DNA of 64,000 nt from Teichococcus aestuarii (lineage in GTDB: Bacteria > Pseudomonadota > Alphaproteobacteria > Acetobacterales > Acetobacteraceae). Shown here one piece after another: positions 28,791-38,202 of this stretch (the first letter of the stretch is position 1; every line of letters starts with the position of its first letter). A program made the translations under genes and the position numbers. Where the stretch lies: positions 40,058 through 104,057 of the forward strand of contig NZ_PDOA01000013.1 in NCBI RefSeq assembly GCF_003116135.1. The letters are read 5' to 3'. The notes under the pieces are model-generated. The model was not told where the DNA came from. It saw nothing but the letters and a program-made list of their open reading frames with translations, and made no database searches.

Positions 28791-29962
28791 AGATCTCCCG
28801 CGTACAGGCCACCTGGTGCCGCGTGCCGATCCCCGAGGAGCGGCGCTTCACCAGCGATTTCGGCCTCGTCTCCACCTTCGATTCCGTCATCGTGCGGATC
28901 GACACCGAATGCGGCCTGACCGGCTGGGGCGAGGCCAAGGCGGGGGTGGGCAGCGCCGCCGCCTGCGCCGGCCTCGCCGCCATCATCAACCTCGACTACG
29001 CGCCGCTGCTGCTGGGCCAGGACCCGCGCGACATCTCCCGCCTGTGGGACGTGATGTACAACACCCCGCGCGAGGGCTACGCCGTCGCCGGTGGCTACGC
29101 GCTGCCGCAGCTCGGCCGGCGCGGCCTCTCCATCGCCGCCATCGCCGGCGTCGACATCGCGCTGTGGGACATCCTCGGCAAGTCGCTGGGCGCGCCGGTC
29201 TGGCGGCTGCTCGGCGGGCGGCGGGCGGAGCGGATGCCGGCCTATGCCTCGGGCGGCTGGGCCGACGTCACGAAGATCGGCGCGCAGCTCAAGGGCTATT
29301 GCGACAAGGCCGGCTTCCGCGCCGTGAAGATGCGGGTCGGCGTCATGGATGGCTCGCCCGCCCGCTCCGCCGCCCGGGTGCGCGCGGCGCGGGAGGCGCT
29401 GGGGCCGGAGATCCGCCTGATGGCCGATGCGCACGGCACCTGGACGGTGGCCGAGGCGCGCGCCTTCTGCCGCATGGTCGAGGATTGCGACCTGTTCTGG
29501 TTCGAGGAGCCGTGCAGCGCCGACGACAAGGCCGGCACGGCGGAGGTGCGCCGCTGCTCCACCGTGCCGGTCAGCGCCGGCGAGAGCGAGTTCACCCGCC
29601 ACGATTTCCGCGAGCTGGCGGAGCTGCGCGCGGTGGACGTGATGCAGCCCGACCTCGCCATTGCCGGCGGCATCACCGAGGGGCTGCGCATCGCCGGCAT
29701 CGCCGCGGCCTACAACCTCCGCCTCGCGCCGCATCTCTGGTCCGGCGCGCCGGCCTTCGCCGCCGGACTGCACCTCGCCGCCACGCAGAGCGCCGGCTTC
29801 ATCCTGGAATACTCGCTCGGCCACAACCCGATGCTGCACGAGCTGATCGAGGAGAGCTTTCCGGTGGAGGACGGGCATGTCGCCATCCCCGACCGGCCGG
29901 GGCTCGGCATCACCGTGCGGGAATCCTTCCTGCGCGAATACGGCCAGGGGAGCTGCCCATGA
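28787..29962 (+). CDS. Mandelate racemase/muconate lactonizing enzyme family protein, copy 2
   Basis: A 391-residue enolase-superfamily enzyme overlapping the dehydrogenase gene by four bases. It keeps the catalytic lysine (as KxR, AVKMRVGV), metal ligands (MADAHGTW, WFEEPCSA, SAGESEF), the Asp in MQPDLAIAGG, the His in APHLWSG and a Glu in LEYSLGHN. It is clearly diverged from copies 1 and 3, with an extra segment around YNTPREGYAVAGGYALPQLG in the capping domain, so it should have a different substrate or act at another step. Mandelate-racemase-like dehydratase is the best general name. Confidence 0.85.
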   Translation: MKISRVQATWCRVPIPEERRFTSDFGLVSTFDSVIVRIDTECGLTGWGEAKAGVGSAAACAGLAAIINLDYAPLLLGQDPRDISRLWDVMYNTPREGYAVAGGYALPQLGRRGLSIAAIAGVDIALWDILGKSLGAPVWRLLGGRRAERMPAYASGGWADVTKIGAQLKGYCDKAGFRAVKMRVGVMDGSPARSAARVRAAREALGPEIRLMADAHGTWTVAEARAFCRMVEDCDLFWFEEPCSADDKAGTAEVRRCSTVPVSAGESEFTRHDFRELAELRAVDVMQPDLAIAGGITEGLRIAGIAAAYNLRLAPHLWSGAPAFAAGLHLAATQSAGFILEYSLGHNPMLHELIEESFPVEDGHVAIPDRPGLGITVRESFLREYGQGSCP

Positions 29963-31098
29963 AGATCGCGAACATCGAGGCCTTCCCCACCTCCTTCCCG
30001 GTGCCGGAGGGGGCGGGCGTCTCGCTCGGCGTCGGCCGCGCCGTGAAGCGGGACGCGGTGGTGGTGAAGGTCACCACCGATGACGGGCTGGTGGGCTGGG
30101 GCGAGAGCCACCACGGCCGCGCCCACACCGCCGTCGCCGCCCTGTTGCAGACCACGCTGAAGCGGCTGGTGCTGGGCATGGAGGCCACCGACACGGTGGG
30201 CGTCTGGCAGAAGATCTATCGCGGCCAGCTCGCCAGCCACGGCATGGGAGCGGGCTGCGCGCTGGCCATGTCCGGGCTCGACATGGCGCTGTGGGACATC
30301 CGCGGCAAGGCGGCGGGGCTGCCGCTCTACAAGCTTCTGGGCGGTGCCGCGCGCGCGGTGCCGGCCTATGCCGGTGGCGTGGCGCTCGGCTACCAGCCGC
30401 CGGAGGAACTCGTGGCGGAGGCCGCGCCGCATCTGGAGGCCGGCTACCGCGCGGTGAAGCTGCGCATCGGCGACACCGTGGCGAAGGACATCGCCCGCAT
30501 GGAGGCGGTGCGGACGGCGTTCGGCGACGGCATCGACATCCTGGCCGATGCCAACACCGCCTACAGCCTCGCCGATGTGCGGCGCGTGATGCCGGCGATG
30601 GACGACCTGCAGATGGGCTGGCTGGAGGAGCCCTTCCCGCCGCACGACCGGCACGACTACGCCGTGGCGCGCGGCTACGGCACCACGCCGCTGGCGGCGG
30701 GAGAGAATCATTTCACCCGCTTCGAGTTCGCGCCGCTGCTCGAGGATGGCGCCATCGGCATCTGGCAGCCGGACCTCTCGAAATGCGGCGGCATCACCGA
30801 GGCGCTGCGCATCGCCGCCATCGCCTCGGCGCACAAGATCGCGGTGCATCCGCACAGCTCGATGACCGGGCTGAACCAGGCGGCCAGCATCCACTTCCTC
30901 TGCGCCATCGACAATGCCGGCTACTTCGAGGCCGACGTCTCGCGCGGCAATTTGTTCCGGGATGCGCTGGTCAGCGAGCCCTGGCGCATCGGCGCGGATG
31001 GCTGCGTCCGCCCGCCCGAGGCCCCCGGCATCGGCCTCTCGGTCGATGAGGACTGGCTGCGGGCCCATCCCGCCATCGAGGGGCCCGGCTACGTGTGA
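29959..31098 (+). CDS. Mandelate racemase/muconate lactonizing enzyme family protein, copy 3
   Basis: A 379-residue member of the enolase superfamily, starting inside the stop of copy 2 (ATGA). Catalytic residues are in AVKLRIGD (KxR), LADANTAYS, WLEEPFPP, AAGENHF, QPDLSKCGG and the histidine in VHPHSSMTG; a Glu follows in YFEADVSRG. Metal and acid-base residues are therefore intact. As in copy 1, members of this subgroup act on sugar acids or related hydroxy acids. A Bug binding protein follows 61 bases later with its own ribosome binding site, likely supplying the substrate. Confidence 0.86.
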   Translation: MKIANIEAFPTSFPVPEGAGVSLGVGRAVKRDAVVVKVTTDDGLVGWGESHHGRAHTAVAALLQTTLKRLVLGMEATDTVGVWQKIYRGQLASHGMGAGCALAMSGLDMALWDIRGKAAGLPLYKLLGGAARAVPAYAGGVALGYQPPEELVAEAAPHLEAGYRAVKLRIGDTVAKDIARMEAVRTAFGDGIDILADANTAYSLADVRRVMPAMDDLQMGWLEEPFPPHDRHDYAVARGYGTTPLAAGENHFTRFEFAPLLEDGAIGIWQPDLSKCGGITEALRIAAIASAHKIAVHPHSSMTGLNQAASIHFLCAIDNAGYFEADVSRGNLFRDALVSEPWRIGADGCVRPPEAPGIGLSVDEDWLRAHPAIEGPGYV

Positions 31099-31159
31099 AG
31101 CATTGATCCGGCGCGACCGCCCCGGCACGAGGGCGGCGCGCCCCCAACAGGAGGCGTCC

Positions 31160-32149
31160 ATGACACAGAATTCCCGGCGGAGCCTGCTCCGCCGCCTCGC
31201 GCTCGCCGCGCTCGCGGCCTGCGCACCCCTCGCGGCCGGCGCGGCCGAGCCGGCCTTCCCGGCGCGCGAGATCCGGTTCCTCAACCCCTTCGCGCCGGGC
31301 GGGACCTCCGACCTCCTCGGCCGCATCCTGGCCGAGCAGCTCACCCGGCAGGTCGGCCAGAACGTGGTCGTGGAGAACAAGACCGGCGCCGGCGGCATCG
31401 TCGCCACCCAGGAGCTGGCGCGCAGCGCCCCGGATGGCCACACGATGCTGCTGGCCTCCATGGGCATCCTGACCATCACGCCACAGATGCAGGCCGTGCC
31501 CTACGACGTGCGCAAGGACCTGATCCCGGTCGCCAATGTCGCCTCGGTCTACAACATCCTGGTGACCGGGCCGCGCTCCCAGATCCGCTCCTGGCAGGAC
31601 CTGGCGCGGATCGGCCGGGAGCGGCCGCGCGACCTGAGCTGCGCCACGGTGGGCGCCGGCTCCAGCCAGCAGCTCTCCTGCGTCCTGTTCTCCGCCCTCA
31701 CCGGGGCGCAGCTCACCCAGGTGCCCTACCGGGGTGGCGCGCCGGCCATCCTCGACATCGCCAGCGGCCGTGTCGACGTGATGTTCGGCAACATGCCGGA
31801 ATTCCTGGGGCAGATCCGCGATGGCGGGCTGCGCGCCGTGGCCTATGGCGCGCAATCGGCCTCTCCCCTGATGCCGGAGCTGCCGGTGATCTCGAAGGAC
31901 GGGCTGCCGGGCTTCGTCATCCCCAGCTGGTTCGGCGTGGTGCTGCCGGGCGGCACGCCGCAGCCGATCGTGGACCGGTGGAACACGGAGCTGAACCGCG
32001 CCCTGGCCGCGCCGGAGGTGCAGCGCCGCTTCACCGAGAACGGGCTGGAACGCATCGGCGGCTCGCGCGACGACTTCCAGGGCCATATCGAGGCGGCCCG
32101 CGCGCGGTGGGGCGCCATCATCCGCGAGCACAACATCCGCCCGGACTGA
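31160..32149 (+). CDS. Bug-family (TctC-like) periplasmic solute-binding protein
   Basis: A 329-residue Bug protein. An AGGAGG ribosome binding site precedes the ATG. The signal peptide (RRSLLRRLALAALAACAPLA, then AGAAEP) is followed by FLNPFAPGGTSDLLGRILAE, VVVENKTGAGGIVATQELAR and a DLSCATVGAGSSQQLSCVLF block whose two cysteines are not usual for the family. It closes the enolase-superfamily operon and could bind the hydroxy or sugar acid that the operon degrades. No partner TctA/TctB genes are present in the window. A strong hairpin lies just downstream. Confidence 0.86.
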   Translation: MTQNSRRSLLRRLALAALAACAPLAAGAAEPAFPAREIRFLNPFAPGGTSDLLGRILAEQLTRQVGQNVVVENKTGAGGIVATQELARSAPDGHTMLLASMGILTITPQMQAVPYDVRKDLIPVANVASVYNILVTGPRSQIRSWQDLARIGRERPRDLSCATVGAGSSQQLSCVLFSALTGAQLTQVPYRGGAPAILDIASGRVDVMFGNMPEFLGQIRDGGLRAVAYGAQSASPLMPELPVISKDGLPGFVIPSWFGVVLPGGTPQPIVDRWNTELNRALAAPEVQRRFTENGLERIGGSRDDFQGHIEAARARWGAIIREHNIRPD

Positions 32150-32177
32150 ACGGCCACCGCATCGCCGGGGGCAACGG

Positions 32178-32205
32178 GGGCCTGGGTGCGCCATCGCCCA
32201 GGCCC
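32178..32205. terminator. Hairpin terminator between convergent Bug and HpxZ-like genes
   Basis: A perfect 9-bp inverted repeat, GGGCCTGGG and CCCAGGCCC with a 10-base loop, lies in the 90-base gap between two convergent genes. It has no T-run but its position suits a bidirectional terminator for the enolase-superfamily operon. Confidence 0.55.
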
Positions 32206-32239
32206 TGCGCCGCCCCCCGCACCGCGCCCGGCGCCGCCG

Positions 32240-32614
32240 TCACTCCAGGAAGGACACATGCGCGGCGACGACGCGCCAACCCTCCGGCATTCGCGCCCAG
32301 CTCTGGCTCTGCCGCCCGATGCGGGGATTGCCGGGGCGCTGGAATTCCGTGTTGGCCGTGGCGAAGTCGCGGCCATAGGTGGTGATGACGGTCCGGGCCA
32401 GCGTGCGCTCCAGCCCCTGGGAGGGGCGCGCGGCGCGGAAGGCGGCGATCGCCGCGTGGCCGTAGAGGTTCTCGGTGGCGCCGTAGCGCAGCGTATGCGG
32501 GCTGTTCCAGAAGCTCTCGTCCAGCGCCGCCACGTCGTTGCCCACCAGCGCCGCCTCGTAGCGCTGGAAGGCTGCCGTCACCTCGGCCACCACGTCCGGC
32601 ATGTTGATGTCCAT
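32240..32614 (-). CDS. HpxZ/AtzH-like SnoaL-fold protein
   Basis: A 124-residue NTF2/SnoaL-like protein. The start [20 protein letters not shown] and the segments [19 protein letters not shown] and [14 protein letters not shown] match the HpxZ/AtzH (oxalurate catabolism, DUF3225) family. HpxZ normally sits with an amidase and a small HpxX-type partner in purine or s-triazine breakdown; neither is nearby, so this copy is isolated. Its role is unknown; some relatives are thought to assist amidohydrolases. The ATG at 32614 fits the family start; a longer in-frame extension upstream has no homology that I can see. Confidence 0.75.
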   Translation of the reverse strand: MDINMPDVVAEVTAAFQRYEAALVGNDVAALDESFWNSPHTLRYGATENLYGHAAIAAFRAARPSQGLERTLARTVITTYGRDFATANTEFQRPGNPRIGRQSQSWARMPEGWRVVAAHVSFLE

Positions 32615-32782
32615 GAAGCCTGCTCCTGGGCTGTGCCTTGAGATCCGGCTGGGCCGGAGAGGGCCAGTCTGTCCTCCAGAGCCGGAGAGGAAAAGGCGGC
32701 CCGGCTGGCACCCCGGAAACCCATCGAGCCGTGGAATCGCGGCAGCATCAAAGCCCAAGAGGCTGGTTCATAGATCCTGGGC

Positions 32783-33469
32783 CTAGCGCAGCGCCGCCGC
32801 CAAGGCGTTCAGGTCCGGCTCTGCCGCTTCCTGCCCCGCCGCTGCACGGGCGATGGCATGGTTCTGCTGTACCCGCTCCGGCGCCCCGGGCCGATCCAGC
32901 CGTCCGAAAAGCGCCGCCGCCGTGTTGGCATCCCCCGCCAACAGGGTGGAGAGCGCCAAGTTGTTGGCCGCGGCGATATTCCCCGGCTCGATCGTCTGTA
33001 CCGTCCGGTAGCTTTGCTGTGCCTCGACGTGCCGGCCCAGCAGGTCCAATGCCACGCCCTGGCCGTTGAGCGACAAGACATCCCCGGGCGCACGCGCCAG
33101 CAACTGGCGGTAGCTGGCCAGGGCTGCCTCAGCCTGCCCCAGAGCCAACTGCACCCGGGCGCCGGCTGCCAGCAGAACGGGATCCTGCGGATGGCGGCGG
33201 CTCGCTTCCTTCAGCACGTGCAGGGCCTGGTCCGGCTGGCCATACTCCAGCAGGGCATGGGCATAGCGTGCCTGCACCTCGGCCCGGTCCGGCGCCTGGG
33301 CCGCGGCGGCGGCATACAGGGAAAGCGCCACATCCTCCTGTCCTGCCTGCTCGGCGACCGCAGCCACCCGCATGCGCGTCGCCACCTCGTCGCGCCGAGC
33401 CGAACTGGCGCAGCCGGCGAGCAGCAACGGGCAGAAGAGCAGCAGCAGGCGGCTGATGGTGTGTGGCAT
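32783..33469 (-). CDS. tadD: Tad pilus assembly lipoprotein TadD, TPR protein
   Basis: A 228-residue lipoprotein: signal peptide MPHTISRLLLLFCPLLLAGC with lipobox LAGC, then about five tetratricopeptide repeats rich in A, L, G and Y, for example ALLEYGQPDQALHVLKEASR and NNLALSTLLAGDANTAAALF. TadD is a periplasm-facing outer-membrane lipoprotein thought to help the secretin of the Tad (type IVc) pilus. It is the last gene of the leftward tad operon, eight bases after tadC. Confidence 0.88.
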   Translation of the reverse strand: MPHTISRLLLLFCPLLLAGCASSARRDEVATRMRVAAVAEQAGQEDVALSLYAAAAAQAPDRAEVQARYAHALLEYGQPDQALHVLKEASRRHPQDPVLLAAGARVQLALGQAEAALASYRQLLARAPGDVLSLNGQGVALDLLGRHVEAQQSYRTVQTIEPGNIAAANNLALSTLLAGDANTAAALFGRLDRPGAPERVQQNHAIARAAAGQEAAEPDLNALAAALR

Positions 33470-33477
33470 GGCGGGAC

Positions 33478-34425
33478 TTAGCCTCCGCTGAAATGAGAAA
33501 TGATCCGGATGGCGGAGGGGCCGATCAGGACAATGAACAGGCAGGGCAGAATAAAGAGCACGAGCGGCAGAACCAGCAGGGCCGGCAGCCGCGCAGCACG
33601 CTCCTCCAGCTTGGTCATGCGCTCCTGCCGCATCTCGGCGGCCAGCACGCGCAGCGCCTGGGCCAGCGGCGTGCCATAGCGCAACGTCTGCGACAGGGTG
33701 GCGGAGAGACGCTGGAAGCTTTCCACGCCCGTACGCTCGCCCAGGCGCATCAACGCCTCCCGCCGGTCCGGCAACATGCGCAGCTCCTGGGTCAGCAGAG
33801 CCAGCTCCAGGGCGATGGTGGGGTTGGAGAATTCGAGCTCCCGCGCCACACGCTCCACCGCACTGTCCAGGCCAAGGCCGGATTCGGCGCAGACCACCAG
33901 CAGGTCCAGCGCATCCGGCAGGCCCCGCTCCAGGGCCGCGACATAGGGGCGGCGCAGCATGGCCACCACCCAGCCCGGCAGCAGGATACCCAGCACCAGG
34001 CCCGCGGCCGGCAGCATCCATTGCATCTGCCCCCCGGCGATGCGGCCGATGAACCAGCCCAGAGCCGGCAGCGCCAGCACCGCCACCAGCTTCACGCCCA
34101 GGAAGGTGGAAACGGCACGATGCGGGTTGAAGCCGGCCGCGCCCACGGCGCGCTCCAGCTCCGCGATATCCTTGGCCGAGAACAGCGCCGTCTGCCGCAG
34201 CAATTCGCCGAGGCGCTGCAAGGCCTTGCCCAGCGGATGCAGCGCGCTGGCGGCGCGGCGGCCATCGGGCGTGGCGGGGCGCGTCACCTGCCGGATACGT
34301 CTGGCATAGCCGCGCTCCCGCGCCTCGGCATGCAGCAGCAGCGTGGCGATGACGACGAGCAGCAGCGCGCCGCCGCCCGCGAGGCCCGCCAGGATCAGCG
34401 AGGAGGTGCCCGCCATGCCCCTCAC
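33478..34425 (-). CDS. tadC: Tad pilus inner-membrane platform protein TadC
   Basis: The 315-residue protein has a GspF/T2SSF domain with helices near both ends, YVAALERGLPDALDLLVVCA in the centre and LALLTQELRMLPDRREALMR. Together with TadB it forms the inner-membrane platform on which the TadA ATPase works. The GTG start at 34425 overlaps the tadB stop codon and was preferred because that overlap is the rule in this operon; an ATG three codons later (34416) is the alternative and would change nothing in the domain. Confidence 0.9.
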   Translation of the reverse strand: MRGMAGTSSLILAGLAGGGALLLVVIATLLLHAEARERGYARRIRQVTRPATPDGRRAASALHPLGKALQRLGELLRQTALFSAKDIAELERAVGAAGFNPHRAVSTFLGVKLVAVLALPALGWFIGRIAGGQMQWMLPAAGLVLGILLPGWVVAMLRRPYVAALERGLPDALDLLVVCAESGLGLDSAVERVARELEFSNPTIALELALLTQELRMLPDRREALMRLGERTGVESFQRLSATLSQTLRYGTPLAQALRVLAAEMRQERMTKLEERAARLPALLVLPLVLFILPCLFIVLIGPSAIRIISHFSGG

Positions 34426-35371
34426 TCGCTCGTATTTTTGCGGATGAGCCAGCGGATGGTCAGCAGGCCCATGCCCAGCAAGGTCAGGGCCGCCATCAGC
34501 AATGCCTGGCCGGAAGGGGTGGTGAAGAAAATCTCCAGATAGCCAGGCTGCAGGAAGGAAAGGCCAAGCCCGGCCAGGAAGGGCAGGATGGCGAGGATCA
34601 GCGCGGACATGCGTGCCTCCGCCGCCAGGGCACGGGCGCGGCTGCGCATGGCCACGCGCTTGCGCACCATGTCCGCCAGCGTATCCAGCGCCGCCGTCAG
34701 GCTGCCGCCGGTCTGCGCCTGCAGGCCGATCATGACGGAGAAGAAGGCGTATTCGGACAGCCGCGTGCGCTCGTAGAGGCTCCAGAGCGCCGTCTCGGCG
34801 GAACGCCCGATGGCGATCTCACCCACGACGCGTCCGAAAGCCTCCCGCGTGGGAGAGGGCATTTCCCGGGCGATGCTGCGCAGCGCCTCGGTCATCGGCA
34901 GCCCGGCGCGCACACCGCGGACGATGACGCCCAGCGCATCCGGCAACTGGCGGAACAACGCATTGGTGTAACGGCGGTGCTGCCAGAGGAAGATGCTGCG
35001 GATGGCCAGGACGCCGCTGGCGGCACCGGCCACGCCGCCGGGGCCCGTGCCCAGATAGGCCGAGGCCCGCCAGAAGCCCAGCAGCCCCACCGCCGCCCCC
35101 GCCGCCAGCACCACCATCCAGGGGATGGTGTGCTCGGCCGGGTTGTCCGGATGGTAGCTGACCAGGCGGAAGATGCGCCGCAGCATCGGGTTGCCGCCGC
35201 GTGGCGCCACGCGGATGCTGGGCATGCGCGGGACGGCCGTGGCCGACGGCGCGGCCACGGCCCGCGCGCCCTGCACGCGGGCCCGCATCCTGTCCTGCGC
35301 GCCGCTGCGCAGCAGCACCGTGGCGGCCGCGGCCCACAGAGCCACCGCCATCGCCAGGAGCAGCGCCGGCA

Positions 35372-35375
<4 letters not shown>
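34422..35375 (-). CDS. tadB: Tad pilus inner-membrane platform protein TadB
   Basis: A 317-residue GspF-type protein: an N-terminal helix, a linker (VPRMPSIRVAPRGGNPM), central helices and the conserved domain with FRQLPDALGVIVRGVRAGLP and SYAFFSVMIGL-like motif (EYAFFSVMIGLQAQTGGSLT). It pairs with TadC as the assembly platform. Start and stop codons overlap those of tadA and tadC by four bases. Confidence 0.91.
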
Positions 35376-36714
<1,339 letters not shown>

Positions 36715-36718
<4 letters not shown>

Positions 36719-37941
36719 CGCCGCCACAGCCGCGCCAGCCGGCGCAGCCCTCCCTCCTCGGCGGCGGCGCCCGCGCCGGAGATCTCACGCGTCAGGGGCG
36801 TCAGGGCGCGGCGGAAGCCGGCGCTGTCATGCAAGGCGGGGCGGCCCAGATTCATGGCTTTCGGAACCTGACCAGGAAAATCGGGGATGAGGATGTCGGG
36901 CGCGCTCCCCAGCCCTTCCGCGACCAGGGCATTGCCGAGCCCGCCGCGCAGCCCCGCGCGGTTCAGCACCAGCAGGGGAGTGGCGCCACTGGCCAGGGCC
37001 GCGACCATGCGGCGGCCGGCCCCGGCGTCGCGGATGCTCGCGACATCCGGCCCCATCACCAGGATGCGGTGCCGCGCCAGGGCGATCACGCGCCGCTCCA
37101 TCACGCCCGGCGGATGGGGCAGATCGACGACGATGGTGTTGAAACGGGAACGGAGAAGCTCCAGCAGCCGGGTGATGCCGGCCTCCGTGGGGGCGGGGCT
37201 GGATTCGAGGGCCTCGTCCGCCGCCACCACGCGGAAGCGGTCGGAGACCGGGATGGAGACGCGGTCGAGGAAAAGCGCATCCACACGGTCCGGCTCCTCG
37301 AGCGCCACGCGCAGGCCGGCGCCGGGGCGGGCGCCGAGCGAGAGCGCCGCGCTGCCGCCGCGCAGATGCAGGTCCAGCAGCGCGACATGGCCGCGCGTGG
37401 TCTCCGACAGGTGCAGCGCCAGGTTGGTGGCGATGGTGGTGGCGCCGACGCCGCCGCGCAGGCCGCTGACGGCGACGATCTGCCCGCCGCGTGGCGTGGC
37501 GGGGCCGTGGCTGCCGCCCGCGGAGAGCAGCTCCGCCAGCGGCGGGCCGAACAGGCGGCTGACATTGTCGCGGGTCAGCGGCTTGTAGATGTATTCCTCG
37601 ACGCCGAGGTCGCGCGTGATGCCGCGGTAGAAGCTGAGGTCGTTGCGGTCGCCCACCACCAGCACGCGCACATCGGGGCTGCAGACCGTGGCCAGCCGGT
37701 CCAGCGCCTCGGCCGCGTCGTCGACGCCGGAGATGTCGACGATCAGCAGGCGCGGGGTTTCCTCCCGCTCCAGCGCGCGGGCGGCCGTGCGGACATTGCC
37801 GCGCCGCACCGGCACCGCATCCATCCATTCCGCCAGCCCGCCGCGCAGCGCCGCCTCGTCCGCCTCCTCCGCCAGGAAGGCGAGCAGGACGGGGCGCTCC
37901 GCCGCGCCGCCGGTGCCGCGCGCCGTCTCAGCGGCCGACAC
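36715..37941 (-). CDS. cpaE: Tad pilus localisation ATPase TadZ/CpaE
   Basis: A 408-residue protein with an atypical receiver-like N-terminal domain (LLIVDISGVDDAAEALDRLA, VLVVGDRNDLSFYRGITRDL) and a C-terminal ParA/MinD-type ATPase. The nucleotide loop is SGLRGGVGATTIATNLA, a deviant Walker A lacking the usual lysine after the second glycine, as often in TadZ. It directs the pilus machine to a pole or other site. The GTG at 37941 lies 14 bases inside the preceding small lipoprotein gene; further upstream extension would cover that gene fully and is less likely. Confidence 0.88.
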
Positions 37942-38194
37942 TGCCCGCTCCCGAGCCGCGGGGGTCCAGCAGCGGATAGGCCTTGCCCTGGCGCAGCCGC
38001 TGCACGGCGGCGGCGGCGGTGTCGGCATGGCTATCCGTGGCGCCGATGCCCCGGCGCTCATGCGCGGGGTCGGCCATCATGGCGCGCAGGTTCCGGTCGT
38101 TGACGCCGCCGGCCTGCCAGGTGCCAGGGCGGGCGACCGGGTCGGCGCAGCCGGCCAGCAGCAGGGCGGCCGCGAAACCCAGGGGCTTGAGCAT
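37928..38194 (-). CDS. Short CpaD-like pilus lipoprotein
   Basis: An 88-residue lipoprotein (MLKPLGFAAALLLAGCADPV, lipobox LAGC). The segment NLRAMMADPAHERRG followed by an alanine-rich DTAAAAVQRLRQGK resembles the C-terminal part of CpaD, which assists the CpaC secretin. CpaD proteins are usually near 200 residues, so this is either a minimal form or a truncated one. It has the CpaD position, between cpaC and cpaE, with tight spacing on both sides. Confidence 0.7.
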   Translation of the reverse strand: MLKPLGFAAALLLAGCADPVARPGTWQAGGVNDRNLRAMMADPAHERRGIGATDSHADTAAAAVQRLRQGKAYPLLDPRGSGAGSVGR

Positions 38195-38202
38195 GTCAGG
38201 GG

